This document shows, piece after piece, positions 16,783 to 25,705 of a stretch of 64,000 nucleotides of DNA (its first letter is position 1; the number at the start of each line of letters is the position of its first letter). The position numbers were made by a program, and so were the translations under genes. The stretch covers positions 4,960,001 through 5,024,000 of the forward strand of contig CAWAGA010000002.1 in NCBI GenBank assembly GCA_963781665.1, written 5' to 3'. The stretch is from JAJYIW01 sp963781665. GTDB lineage: Bacteria; Chloroflexota; Anaerolineae; Anaerolineales; Anaerolineaceae. A model generated the notes under the pieces. It did not search any database and was not told the DNA's origin. It was given only the letters and a program-made list of their open reading frames with translations.

Positions 16783-18018
16783 GATAGCTTTAAGTGCATC
16801 GTCTGTTTTCGTATAAATGGTCGCGCCAAGCTTTCTCAACGCTTCTTGTTTGGCTTTATCTTCAGAAATGCCCCAGGAATGGAACTCGATAGGGACGTTC
16901 AAGCCGGATAACATCTCGCAAGCTTGTTTTCCGGCTTGAATCCCCACCGGGGAATCCTCAACCACGTGAACGATCCTTCCTGCGGCGCGCATTCGTGCTA
17001 ATATCGGTTCAAGCGCCTCCTTCAATCCAGGCTCAGTAGAATTGTCCACAATCTCTCCTGGAAAAACCCAACCAGACAGTTTACAGATTTCGACCGCCAG
17101 TAATAGGGCGGTTTTTTCATCGCCAACTTCGGCTGCCAAAAAAGCGGCAAGCGCTTGGAAGGGAGACGGTTTGGCCAGCACATCGGTCGAAATCTGCAGC
17201 ATTTGGGCCAGGTACAACAGGCGACCATACGCAATCAGCGGATAGGCTTGCAGTTCGACCAGTTCGACGGCCATTTCAGCTTCGGGTGCAAAGCCAGTCT
17301 GAGAGTAACCGGTTCCTGGAGGAGGAAGCGAAGGCCTGGCTGTGTAAATTACAGGTGCAATGCGGCCTTCCAGGGTCATCAGCTCGATTGCCTGCCGGGT
17401 TTCACCGGAAAGCTGAGGAAGGTCAAATTCCTTGAGATACGAGGGCGCTTTGACCCGGGATGGTGTGGCATAAGTCTGGAAATAAATGTCGCTCCCCAGG
17501 ACGAAATTCTGCAGCAGTTCGGTCGTGATGGAATGGCGAACATCTTCATTATTGCTGAAAAGGCCTGGGAACAAAGGCTGCCTGGATAACAGGCGGAATG
17601 GTGCAAGCTCGACGTTCCGGCTCCTCCGCTCGAATATGGTCTTGGATATCGACTTTCCTGGTTCGATCCATGCAGCAATACTGGCTATGGGTCCGTTAAA
17701 ATCGATCGGTCCTGGATGAGCATGATACTGGCGAATGATACCAGCTGTTTCTTCCCAATCTTCAGCCAGGACAGCCTGGGGAAATTGGGAGAGGAAAGCC
17801 TCGAGGATGATCCCAAGGATGATGGGGGTCATATCCCATTCATTGGTGATTCCCTGCGATTCGCAAAATGCCAGGGTCGTTTCATCCGGCGCCAGACCTG
17901 GTAATCCAGCCTGGTCGATCAGGTAATTGATGGTAGCGATCAGGGCAGCCCGATAACCGCCAGGGCGCACGAGCACGCTGTCGACGTCCAATAGAAGGAT
18001 CGTTTTTGCATGGTTCAT
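16750..18018 (-). CDS. HAD-superfamily-like protein with large insert
   Basis: 422 aa. The N-terminus has LLLDVDSVLVRPGGYRAAL, a HAD motif I (DxD) at about residue 10-12. A C-terminal VVEDSPVGIQAG segment resembles motif IV, placing it in the HAD phosphatase superfamily. The roughly 250 residues between them form an unusually large cap or insert without a recognisable motif. Substrate unknown. It lies between an unknown membrane protein (convergent) and a tRNA. I see no frame break. Confidence 0.7.
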   Translation of the reverse strand: MNHAKTILLLDVDSVLVRPGGYRAALIATINYLIDQAGLPGLAPDETTLAFCESQGITNEWDMTPIILGIILEAFLSQFPQAVLAEDWEETAGIIRQYHAHPGPIDFNGPIASIAAWIEPGKSISKTIFERRSRNVELAPFRLLSRQPLFPGLFSNNEDVRHSITTELLQNFVLGSDIYFQTYATPSRVKAPSYLKEFDLPQLSGETRQAIELMTLEGRIAPVIYTARPSLPPPGTGYSQTGFAPEAEMAVELVELQAYPLIAYGRLLYLAQMLQISTDVLAKPSPFQALAAFLAAEVGDEKTALLLAVEICKLSGWVFPGEIVDNSTEPGLKEALEPILARMRAAGRIVHVVEDSPVGIQAGKQACEMLSGLNVPIEFHSWGISEDKAKQEALRKLGATIYTKTDDALKAILQQVSLIGLL

Positions 18019-18052
18019 AACTTTTTTTCAATCATTCGCGGACGCCATTTAT

Positions 18053-18081
18053 TTGACAAATAGGTGGGTTCATAGTAAGAT
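18053..18081 (+). promoter_or_regulatory. Promoter of tRNA gene
   Basis: TTGACA (18053-18058) and TAAGAT (18076-18081) with a 17-bp spacer put the start near 18088, about 23 bp before the tRNA. Confidence 0.6.
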
Positions 18082-18110
18082 ATTCCCGCTCGATTACTTC
18101 CAGATGAACA

Positions 18111-18182
18111 GGCGAGGTAGCTCAATGGTGGAGCAGGGGACTCATAAGCCCTTGGATGTGGGTTCAAATCCCACCCTCGCCA
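18111..18182 (+). tRNA. tRNA with CAT anticodon (Met elongator or Ile2)
   Basis: Cloverleaf by eye: acceptor GGCGAGG (18111-18117) with CCTCGCC (18175-18181), D stem GCTC/GAGC, anticodon loop CTCATAA (18141-18147, anticodon CAT at 18143-18145), five-base variable loop, T stem GTGGG/CCCAC around TTCAAAT. The discriminator is A and CCA is not encoded. The anticodon stem has an A-G apposition next to the loop. CAT can be elongator Met or lysidine-modified Ile; initiator is less likely because position 1 pairs with 72. Confidence 0.92.
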
Positions 18183-18290
18183 CAAAGTTTTTTAAATCCC
18201 TTCGACTCGCAACCGGTACCTGCAACTGGCAAATTATACCTGAATGATTTGATTCTTTAATTAATTCTTTAGGTCAGCTTATAACTGGTT

Positions 18291-18349
18291 TAAAGCCCCC
18301 TACCTTGTTTGTGTCTATGATATAGACATGCGAAAAGCTGGGGGCTTTA
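18291..18349. terminator. Long stem-loop with nested hairpin before binding-protein gene
   Basis: TAAAGCCCCC (18291-18300) pairs perfectly with GGGGGCTTTA (18340-18349). Inside is a second perfect hairpin, TGTCTAT-GAT-ATAGACA (18312-18328). A T-rich tail (TTTATTTATTATTTG) follows. It could end the tRNA transcript or act as a 5' structured element of the ABC operon. The 18183-18584 gap otherwise holds nothing gene-like. Confidence 0.55.
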
Positions 18350-18584
18350 TTTATTATTTGTTAGCTACCAGAAGGAGAGAAATCAGAGGTCACAAATGAT
18401 ATGGTAATTTCATCCGTTTATGTACAAATGGCTGAGATACATCTACTTACTTCAGCAGATTTTAAAAAATCAGATATCAGGAATTCCACATATCGAGAAG
18501 GGTTACCAGTTTCAGATCCATCAGGACATAGTCCCAAACAACATAACCCACCCAGCCGTTCTCGAATTATTTAAGGAAATACGA

Positions 18585-20651
18585 ATGCGAAAAATCGTCA
18601 AGAATCCTACTTTTTTTATTTCCGCATTGGCAGTCATTGCCATGCTGCTGGCTTCGTGCTCCCCATCTGGGGTTTCAGCCGGTTCAGGGACCGCAACAAC
18701 GGCTCCGACGTCCGCATCGACCAGCCAACCTAGCTCCCAGACAGGCACAACTGCAACCTCCCCGGCCTCAACGGCAACAAGCAGTGTTCCTACTGGCACA
18801 TCCAGTGCGCCGACCGGAACTGCCGTTTCACCTACCGCAGGCCCGACACCCGTGGTAAAGAACCCCAATACGTTGGTGGAAGCCACAATTTCACAACCGT
18901 CGTCAATGGACCCAGCCTGGGAATATGATACTGCCAGTGCGGATGTGCTCATTAATGTCTATGAGACCCTGGTATTCCCCAAAAAATCATCTCCAACGGA
19001 CATGGTTCCTATGCTGGCTACCAGTTGGGATACCTCATCCGATGGTTTGACCTGGACTTTCCACATCCGCAGTGGGGTGAAGTTTCAGAATGGCGACACG
19101 TTGACCCCCGAGGATGTAGCCTACAGCTTCTGGCGGGGGATGATCCAGGACCGTGCCGGTGGCCCGCAGTGGATCATGCTCGAGCCTTTCTTCGGCCTGA
19201 ACGTTCAGAGTTTTCAGAATGATGTTGTTCAAGCCCTGTTCAACGGCAATTTCGCCAATGCAGCCCAGGCCGTTGAAAATGCCGTCACCTATGATAATTC
19301 GGCCATGACGGTTACCCTGCACCTGAAACAACCGTATGGTCCGATGCTTGAAATTCTCTCAGGCTCATGGGCTTCGGTCATTGACATGAACTGGGCCATC
19401 AGCCAGGGGGCTTGGGACGGCAATCCAGGTGATGCCCAGAAATACCACGATCCAGCCGCTAACCAGGATGCTTTGTACCAGGTTGCAAACGGAACTGGCC
19501 CTTACTCTATGACCAAGTGGATCCAGAACCAGGAAGTTGACCTGACTGCCAACCCGAATTACTGGTCAACAACACCATTGTGGCCTGGCGGTCCCTCTGG
19601 AGTGGCCAAAGTCAAGAACGTCATCATCCAGGATGTACCCGAATTTGGAACGCGGTTTGCGATGTTAAAGACGGGCGATGCCGATATTGCATATATTGAC
19701 ACCCAATACTATTCACAGGTTGACCCGTTAGTGGCGCAAACCTGCGACCAGAACGGCACCTGCACGCCGACAAATAACAACGGGGCATCGCTAACTTTGT
19801 TCAAAGGGCTGCCATCTGTTCAGATGGATGCCATTTTCATGAATCAAAACATCAACACGACCGGTGGAAACTCGATGATTGGCAGTGGAAAGCTCGATGG
19901 CAATGGCATTCCAGCCAACTTCTTCAGCGACATCAACGTACGCAAGGCTTTCAATTACTGCTTCGATTGGCAAACTTACATCACCCAGGTCTGGAACGGA
20001 GAAGCTATCCAGGCTTACGGCCCAATCATCCAGGGTGAGCTTGGATACAACGCAAACCAGGGCCATTACACTTTCGACCTGACCAAGTGTGCAGATGCCT
20101 TCAAAGCTTCGACATTGACTTCTCCCAGCGGGGCTTCACTCTGGGACACCGGTTTCACCATGGAATACATCTACAACACTGGCAACGCTCAGCGCAAGAC
20201 TGCCGGCGACATTCTGGCAGCTGATCTGGCCAAGGTTAACCCGAAATTCAAGCTGCAGGTCGTGGCTGAACCTTTCGACTTGATGCTTAAAGACCAGGTC
20301 AGTGGTACCATGCCGATCTTCATGTTGGGTTGGTTGGAAGACTATCATGATCCAAGCGACTGGGTAGCACCATTCTTATCCAGTGGCGGCGCTTATGCAG
20401 CTTACCTTGGATTCCCGTCCTCATTGACGTCTCAAATGGATCCGATTATCACCCAGGCTGCCACCACGACCGATCAAACTCAACGCGCTTCGCTCTACGG
20501 ACAGTTACAAAATCTTGCCTATGAGAATGCGTTGTACATCTTCGTTGAGCAACCCCTCCTCCGTGAGTATATGCAGTCCTGGATCACAGGATACTACTAC
20601 AATCCGATTTGGGGCAACACTATCCACTACTTCTATGCCTATTCGAAATAA
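18585..20651 (+). CDS. ABC transporter substrate-binding lipoprotein, family 5 (peptide/nickel type)
   Basis: 688 aa. The start at 18585 is chosen because AAGGA lies just before it and the protein then opens with a lipoprotein signal peptide ending in LLASC; the longer open frame to 18420 would bury that signal. After the lipid-anchored Cys comes a Ser/Thr/Pro/Gly-rich linker of about 75 residues, then an SBP_bac_5 domain (LATSWDTSSDGLTWTFHIR, GVKFQNGDTLTPEDVAYS). The family binds oligopeptides, nickel or other solutes; this ligand is unknown. A large stem-loop separates it from its permeases. Confidence 0.93.
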   Translation: MRKIVKNPTFFISALAVIAMLLASCSPSGVSAGSGTATTAPTSASTSQPSSQTGTTATSPASTATSSVPTGTSSAPTGTAVSPTAGPTPVVKNPNTLVEATISQPSSMDPAWEYDTASADVLINVYETLVFPKKSSPTDMVPMLATSWDTSSDGLTWTFHIRSGVKFQNGDTLTPEDVAYSFWRGMIQDRAGGPQWIMLEPFFGLNVQSFQNDVVQALFNGNFANAAQAVENAVTYDNSAMTVTLHLKQPYGPMLEILSGSWASVIDMNWAISQGAWDGNPGDAQKYHDPAANQDALYQVANGTGPYSMTKWIQNQEVDLTANPNYWSTTPLWPGGPSGVAKVKNVIIQDVPEFGTRFAMLKTGDADIAYIDTQYYSQVDPLVAQTCDQNGTCTPTNNNGASLTLFKGLPSVQMDAIFMNQNINTTGGNSMIGSGKLDGNGIPANFFSDINVRKAFNYCFDWQTYITQVWNGEAIQAYGPIIQGELGYNANQGHYTFDLTKCADAFKASTLTSPSGASLWDTGFTMEYIYNTGNAQRKTAGDILAADLAKVNPKFKLQVVAEPFDLMLKDQVSGTMPIFMLGWLEDYHDPSDWVAPFLSSGGAYAAYLGFPSSLTSQMDPIITQAATTTDQTQRASLYGQLQNLAYENALYIFVEQPLLREYMQSWITGYYYNPIWGNTIHYFYAYSK

Positions 20652-20680
20652 GAGACATAGATAATCCATTCATTTTTACG

Positions 20681-20728
20681 CAAATCCAGGCAGGTGTATT
20701 TTATCTTTTGGGGACCTGCCTGGATTTG
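20681..20728. other. Perfect 15-bp stem-loop between binding protein and permease
   Basis: CAAATCCAGGCAGGT (20681-20695) and ACCTGCCTGGATTTG (20714-20728) are perfect complements around an 18-base loop. No T-run follows, so it is not a typical terminator. Such structures after binding-protein genes usually protect the upstream mRNA and give more binding protein than permease; that role is inferred. Confidence 0.65.
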
Positions 20729-20756
20729 GTCAAGAACAGCTACTGAACCAATCATC

Positions 20757-21785
20757 ATGATTAATTACATCATTCGCCGCCTGATCGCCCTTCCATTTGT
20801 ATTAGTAGGACTGAGCATTATGGTTTTTGCAATGCTGCAATTTTTAAGTCCAATTGAAAGGGCCTCTCTGTATGTCAATAATCCCCCACGTACTCAAGCA
20901 GCTTTGCAGCAAATCATCCATAAATATGGATTGGACCAACCGATTTACATCCAGTATTGGAATTGGATCTCAGATGTGTTTCACGGAAATTTGGGGTGGT
21001 CCAAAACCGCTGGAATGCCAGTCGTTAAGGCAATTGAATCTTATTTCCCGGCCTCTTTCGAACTTGCTTTGTGGAGTTTTATACCGATCATGTTTATAGG
21101 TATCTGGCTGGGAATCCAGGCTGCCATTCACCAGAATACCATCATCGATCAGGCAGCCCGGATTTTCAGCATCATTGGATATTCATTCCCGACATTCGTT
21201 TTCGGTTTGTTGGTTTTGATGCTCTTTTATGCAAATTTACAGTGGTTCCCGCCCGGACGTCTATCGGATTGGGCGACCGCAATCGTCTATTCATCGAGCT
21301 TTCACCAGTACACCGGTATGATGACCGTAGATGCCCTCCTTAACGGACGATTTGATATTTTTATAGACGCCTTACGCCACCTCGTCCTGCCTGCTTTGAC
21401 ACTATCGTACGTGAACTGGGCGTTGATACTGAGAGTGATGAGATCATCCATGTTGGACGTGATTCACCAGGATTATATCGTCACCGCTCGGGCGAAAGGT
21501 CTCAACAACCGGATGGTAATCAACAGGCACGCCCGGCCAAATGCAATGATCCCGGTGGTCACCATTGGGGGCTTGCTTTTAGTTGGTCTACTCAATGGAG
21601 TTGTCATCACCGAAACAGTCTTCAATTACCACGGAATGGGGCTTTTCTTTGGGAACGCAGCATTAAATCTGGATGCAATCTCGGTATTGGGAGTGACTAT
21701 TTTCGAAGGTGCGCTACTGGTCCTGGCGAACCTGGTAGTGGATATCCTTTATGCCGCCCTCGATCCTCGTATCCGGTTGGGGTAA
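20757..21785 (+). CDS. ABC transporter permease, DppB/OppB type
   Basis: About 342 aa with six predicted membrane helices; the start MINYIIRRLIALPFVLVG is typical of DppB-like permeases. The EAA-type loop appears as VTARAKGLNNRMVINRHARPNAMIPV. The ATG at 20757 is preferred to an upstream TTG because family members begin right at the first helix. The stop overlaps the region before the next permease by only a few bases. It forms the channel with the next gene. Confidence 0.93.
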   Translation: MINYIIRRLIALPFVLVGLSIMVFAMLQFLSPIERASLYVNNPPRTQAALQQIIHKYGLDQPIYIQYWNWISDVFHGNLGWSKTAGMPVVKAIESYFPASFELALWSFIPIMFIGIWLGIQAAIHQNTIIDQAARIFSIIGYSFPTFVFGLLVLMLFYANLQWFPPGRLSDWATAIVYSSSFHQYTGMMTVDALLNGRFDIFIDALRHLVLPALTLSYVNWALILRVMRSSMLDVIHQDYIVTARAKGLNNRMVINRHARPNAMIPVVTIGGLLLVGLLNGVVITETVFNYHGMGLFFGNAALNLDAISVLGVTIFEGALLVLANLVVDILYAALDPRIRLG

Positions 21786-21789
21786 AAAG

Positions 21790-22740
21790 ATGACATCAAT
21801 CACAAAAGAAAACATTCAACAGACCCTGGCGAGAGAAGATCTGCCTCCAGTATCGCGGGGACCTCGCTGGCTGCGTGCGTTGGCGCATAATCCAATTTCA
21901 ATCCTTGGAACAGGGATCGTTCTATTTTTCGTCCTTATAGCCGTCTTTGCACCGGTTATCGCGCCGCCCCAAACACCTTCGAATCCTTTCCAGATACCAG
22001 AAGAGGGATTCTACGCCCAACCCCAACCACCCTCTGCAGCCAATCCCTTTGGAACCACCCAGGGTCAGTACGACCTGTTTTATGGAGTTGTCTGGGGCAC
22101 TCGTACAGCATTTGAAGTTGGATTGCTGGTTACTGCAACTGCAGTATTGATCGGTGGGACGTTGGGAGCGATTTCCGGTTATGCTGGAGGTTGGGTCGAT
22201 ATGATTATCCAGCGTTTCGTCGAACTGTTCCTGGCATTTCCTTTCTTGCTGGCAGCCATCACCATGGCGACAGTTTTGGGACCTTCTATCCGTAATGGCG
22301 TGGTGACCGGGATGATCGCCCTGATCGTTTTTGGATGGACGGGTTACGCCAGACTGATCCGGGGCGATATCCTGGCAGTCAAGCAAAGGGATTACGTTAC
22401 CGCAGCCAGGGCTCTGGGTGCTCCTGGGTGGAAAATCCTTCTCAAGCACGTCATTCCCAACGCTATGTACTCGTTCCTGGTGGTGGCTTCCCTGGATATT
22501 GGCACCAATGTACTTTCTTTCGCAGCGTTAAGCTTCCTCGGAGTGGGGGCACCGGTAGGTTATGCCGATTGGGGACAGTTATTGAGCCTTGCCAGGAACT
22601 GGATACCATCTTTATCGTCCTACTGGTATATCGTCGTCTTTCCAGGTGTGGCTCTTTTATTGTTTGTTCTAGGATTCAATCTGATTGGTGATGCCTTTCG
22701 CGATGCTCTGGATCCAAAAATGAGTGATGTCAAGCGGTGA
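21790..22740 (+). CDS. ABC transporter permease, DppC/OppC type
   Basis: About 316 aa. The N-terminal helix HNPISILGTGIVLFFVLIAVFAPVIAP is typical of the DppC group (shown in part). The EAA loop is visible as DYVTAARALGAPGWKILLKHVIPNA. The start at 21790 lies 4 bp after the previous stop. No dppD/dppF-like ATPase gene follows: the next gene on this strand is a response regulator 250 bp away, so the ATPases must be elsewhere. Confidence 0.93.
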   Translation: MTSITKENIQQTLAREDLPPVSRGPRWLRALAHNPISILGTGIVLFFVLIAVFAPVIAPPQTPSNPFQIPEEGFYAQPQPPSAANPFGTTQGQYDLFYGVVWGTRTAFEVGLLVTATAVLIGGTLGAISGYAGGWVDMIIQRFVELFLAFPFLLAAITMATVLGPSIRNGVVTGMIALIVFGWTGYARLIRGDILAVKQRDYVTAARALGAPGWKILLKHVIPNAMYSFLVVASLDIGTNVLSFAALSFLGVGAPVGYADWGQLLSLARNWIPSLSSYWYIVVFPGVALLLFVLGFNLIGDAFRDALDPKMSDVKR

Positions 22741-22748
22741 GGTGTTGA

Positions 22749-22817
22749 ATGATGGCGCGGGTCAATTTAATGGTCAGAAGCCTCGATCATACGGTGGGGG
22801 TGATGAAAAAGAAATAA
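22749..22817 (+). CDS. Possible 22-aa peptide after permease gene
   Basis: ATG at 22749 preceded by GAGGTGTTGA, a good Shine-Dalgarno at normal spacing, 8 bp after the permease stop. It encodes 22 residues ending in MKKK. It could be a real small protein, a degraded remnant of a transporter gene, or chance. I see no family signature. Confidence 0.2.
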   Translation: MMARVNLMVRSLDHTVGVMKKK

Positions 22818-22852
22818 ACGGGTAATAAATGGGGGAAATATGATACCTGGCT

Positions 22853-22878
22853 GAAAGAGGAGTATTTACTCCCCTTTC
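22853..22878. terminator. Hairpin, possible terminator of ABC operon
   Basis: GAAAGAGGAGTA (22853-22864) and TACTCCCCTTTC (22867-22878) pair with one mismatch around a two-base loop. The following T-tract is weak (ATCTTTTTCT from about 22890), so termination efficiency is uncertain. It lies between the transporter genes and the two-component genes. Confidence 0.45.
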
Positions 22879-22993
22879 TAAAATCAAGGATCTTTTTCTC
22901 AGTCGAGATAAAAGCAATCTTGTTTATGATTTTAATCTTGTTATTTATTCATTTTGTATTAAAATCCATTGGATTAAGTTTTCGTATTAATAA

Positions 22994-23707
22994 GTGGGGA
23001 GTTGTTTATTTAATGAAATCGTGGATATTCTAATTGTCGATGATGATGAATTATTGAGGCGCAGCCTGGCCTTCAGTCTGGAACAGGTTGGCTTTAAGAC
23101 CATTACGGCAGCTTCAGCCGAGGATGCGCTGGACATCGTGAAACAAAACAGGCCGGATTTGATCATCCTGGATATCATGCTGCCAGGGATGGATGGAATG
23201 GAAGCCTTGAAGCAGTTCCGAGAAAACATGGGAATACCGGTAATCTTCTTGACTGCCCGGCGCCGTGAAATCGACCAGGTAATCGGTTTGGAATTAGGCG
23301 CAGATGATTTTCTCTCTAAGCCATTCAATCCGGACGTCCTGATCGCACGCATCCATGCCGTTTTAAGAAGAACTTCATTCCAGCCGGTGAATGAGGGCCA
23401 ACCACTACCGGTCAAAGTCGGGGATCTGGAAATCGACCCATCAGCCAGAACAGTCTCACTGGCAGGTAAAGCGGTCTTGTTAACGCCTAAAGAATTCGAA
23501 ATATTATTAACGCTCGCATCCGAACCTAAACGCGTCTTCTCTATTGAAAATTTGCTTGCCCGCGCCTGGGGCGCAGAATACCTGGGTGAACCTCAGATCG
23601 TCTACGTTCACATTCGTTGGCTGCGGGAAAAGATCGAACAAGACCCTCAGCATCCTGCACGTATCATCACCGTCCGTGGAGCCGGGTATAAGCTGATCCC
23701 ATCATGA
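22994..23707 (+). CDS. OmpR-family response regulator
   Basis: 237 aa from GTG 22994; a GTG at 23021 (protein VDILIVDDDELL) is equally possible because family members often begin there and neither has a good Shine-Dalgarno. The receiver domain has acidic DDD, phosphoacceptor Asp in LIILDIMLPG, Thr in FLTAR and Lys in LSKPF. The C-terminal winged helix (LLTPKEFEILLTLA, then VYVHIRWLREKIE) binds DNA. Its stop overlaps the histidine kinase start (ATGA), its likely partner. Confidence 0.92.
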   Translation: MGSCLFNEIVDILIVDDDELLRRSLAFSLEQVGFKTITAASAEDALDIVKQNRPDLIILDIMLPGMDGMEALKQFRENMGIPVIFLTARRREIDQVIGLELGADDFLSKPFNPDVLIARIHAVLRRTSFQPVNEGQPLPVKVGDLEIDPSARTVSLAGKAVLLTPKEFEILLTLASEPKRVFSIENLLARAWGAEYLGEPQIVYVHIRWLREKIEQDPQHPARIITVRGAGYKLIPS

Positions 23708-25137
23708 AAGCATCTTTACGGCGCCAGTTGTTAGCCAGTCACATCATCCCGATATTCTTGATCATACCGATAATCGGCCTGGCGTTGATCTATTTTATCG
23801 AAGAATACGTTTTGCTCCCTGCCCTGGCAAATGAAATGGTCGATCAGGGGATCCTGATCGGAAAATTAACCATTGTCAAACCCGACATTTGGCACGATCC
23901 ACAAGTCGCACAATCCTTCATCGCAGATTTGGCAATTCACCAACCCAACCACATAGCCTTGTTGAACCCTGATGGAGTGCTGCTGGCGACCAATCAGGCC
24001 ATTTCCGGGTCTGATGGACCAGGGATAGGGAGCGTGGTAACCAATTTACCAGCCCCTGGACCGACACCGAACGCCATCCGTTGGCAGGTCAAACCAGGGG
24101 TGTTCTCCAGCTCGCCGATCTTGGACGTGGTTGTCCCGGTCAGCGACGCTTCCGGAAATGTTATCGGTATGGTCAGGCTGTACCGCTTGTTATCAGATGT
24201 CAGCCAGGGATTATTAAAAGTACGCCTGATAATTCTGGGAATTTTGCTGGTAGACCTTATCATTTCCAGTCTGATCGGATTGGTGTTAGCCGAAACAATG
24301 AGCCGTCCCATCCGCCGATTAACCCAGGAAATTGCCGAAACCAATCTGGAAGGTAAAGCCAAACCACTGCCAGAAGTCGGAATCACAGAGGTCAACCAGC
24401 TCATCCAAACCTTTAACCGGTTGCAGGATCATCGTTTCCAACTTGAAACATCGCGGCGGCAGATGCTGGCAAATCTGGTTCATGAAATCGGGCGCCCTTT
24501 AGGCGGACTGCAAGCTGCCTTGTTTGCGTTGATGGGCGGCGGCAGTGATAACGTTGATTTCCAAAAAGATCTGCTCAAAGGGATGTCCGAACGTGTTCAG
24601 CAAATGTCGCATCTGCTCGACGACATCGCCAGCTCTTTTCGCAAACCCTTAAACCCACTCGACCTTGACTGCCAGCCTGTGAACCTCTTTGAGTGGGTCT
24701 CTCGCCAGGTGCCTATCTGGAGCGAAGTCGCCCATTCCAGGTCCATTGAATGGAGAGCAGAAATCCCGACCGACCTTCCGACAATTTTGGTCGATGCCAG
24801 GCAGCTCGAGCAAGCCTTGGGAAACCTTCTCAGTAATGCCTTTAAGTTTACGCCGGATGGAGGCAAGGTTACTTTGAAGGCTGGCGCTACAGACAGCATA
24901 GTATATTTCGAAGTGAAGGATGACGGCTACGGCATCTCCAAGAATGACCAGGCTAAAATTTTCGAGCCTTATTTCCGCAGTATTACCCCCTCGTGGAAAG
25001 CACCCGGGCTTGGTTTGGGGTTATCAATCGCCTGTACAATCGTCGAAGCCCACCATGGAAAGATCACCCTGGATAGTGTTCCGGGCGAAGGCAGCACATT
25101 TACGATTATCCTACCCAGGCAGATAGATACAGCTTAA
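23704..25137 (+). CDS. Sensor histidine kinase
   Basis: 477 aa. Membrane helix at about residues 10-35, an extracytoplasmic sensor of about 140 residues, and a second helix near 178-198. A HAMP-like segment (TMSRPIRRLTQEIAET) follows, then HisKA with phospho-His in NLVHEIGRPLGGLQ, where the usual LRTPL is IGRPL. The ATPase has N box LLSNAFKFTPDG, G1 DDGYGISKND and G2 GLGLGLSIA. The signal is unknown. It is coupled to the preceding response regulator. Confidence 0.92.
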   Translation: MKASLRRQLLASHIIPIFLIIPIIGLALIYFIEEYVLLPALANEMVDQGILIGKLTIVKPDIWHDPQVAQSFIADLAIHQPNHIALLNPDGVLLATNQAISGSDGPGIGSVVTNLPAPGPTPNAIRWQVKPGVFSSSPILDVVVPVSDASGNVIGMVRLYRLLSDVSQGLLKVRLIILGILLVDLIISSLIGLVLAETMSRPIRRLTQEIAETNLEGKAKPLPEVGITEVNQLIQTFNRLQDHRFQLETSRRQMLANLVHEIGRPLGGLQAALFALMGGGSDNVDFQKDLLKGMSERVQQMSHLLDDIASSFRKPLNPLDLDCQPVNLFEWVSRQVPIWSEVAHSRSIEWRAEIPTDLPTILVDARQLEQALGNLLSNAFKFTPDGGKVTLKAGATDSIVYFEVKDDGYGISKNDQAKIFEPYFRSITPSWKAPGLGLGLSIACTIVEAHHGKITLDSVPGEGSTFTIILPRQIDTA

Positions 25138-25235
25138 ACCTTCCTTAAGGTTTGCAACGGCCCACCTTAAAGATCAAACTCTGTATAAACGATAAAATAA
25201 AGAATATTCATCGCTTGAAGGGGAAATTGATTTTT

Positions 25236-25517
25236 ATGGGTTCAACCTCCATCCCCTGGGTGATCGCTTTTCTTGTCGGCGCAATCATTATCGCAGTCAT
25301 CATCAGCCTGATCACACTGATTCATACGAAGGGGAAACCCTTCACACCTACGCTTTGGATCGTTAACCAGCGTTTCCTGGGAATATTGTTGGTCCTTGCG
25401 TTATTGGCAATCTTGAGCTTGCTGGCATTTCTCATTCAAGGATTCGGTCGAATTAAAATCGGGAAAGAAAAACTAGGCGCGTGGTGCAGATCTAAAAAAG
25501 AAGAGCCGTCTCCTTAA
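25236..25517 (+). CDS. Small membrane protein of unknown function
   Basis: 93 aa from ATG 25236, chosen because GAAGGGG lies upstream. Two strongly hydrophobic segments are seen (IPWVIAFLVGAIIIAVII and FLGILLVLALLAILSLLAF). The C-terminus is basic and ends KKEEPSP. No family recognised. It may be co-transcribed with the kinase 98 bp upstream and relate to its sensing, but only position suggests that. Confidence 0.55.
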   Translation: MGSTSIPWVIAFLVGAIIIAVIISLITLIHTKGKPFTPTLWIVNQRFLGILLVLALLAILSLLAFLIQGFGRIKIGKEKLGAWCRSKKEEPSP

Positions 25518-25535
25518 TTCCATAGGAGAAGGCTC
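25503..25535. terminator. Hairpin over the 3' end of the small membrane protein gene
   Basis: GAGCCGTCTCCT (25503-25514) pairs with AGGAGAAGGCTC (25524-25535), one mismatch. An eight-T run occurs only about 28 bp later, so it is at best an imperfect terminator. Confidence 0.4.
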
Positions 25536-25583
25536 CGATCAAGGAAAACTGCACTGCGGATCCTTTTTTTTGAGGAGAAAAGC

Positions 25584-25679
25584 ATGGCTTTCAGAAAGAT
25601 TTATCAAAATCAGAAATTAAGATGGATAAATCCTGCAGGAGTACAGCATGCTAATTCCTTCAACACACCAACTTTTTAA
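25584..25679 (+). CDS. Possible 31-aa small protein
   Basis: ATG at 25584 preceded by TGAGGAGAAAAGC, one of the best Shine-Dalgarno sites in the window. The 31-residue product starts MAFRKIYQNQKLRW and is basic, with no membrane segment. It lies after a T-run and before two convergent minus-strand response regulator genes. No family recognised; the ribosome site is the main support. Confidence 0.4.
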   Translation: MAFRKIYQNQKLRWINPAGVQHANSFNTPTF

Positions 25680-25705
25680 GGTATGGTGCGCTGAAATAAC
25701 CCCTA

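Noticed and set aside
18420..18584. N-terminal extension of the substrate-binding protein
   Set aside because: It would place 55 residues before a typical lipoprotein signal peptide; ATG 18585 has its own ribosome site.
21922..22449. 175-codon ORF opposite the DppC-type permease
   Set aside because: Antisense to a gene with clear family motifs; low-complexity composition.
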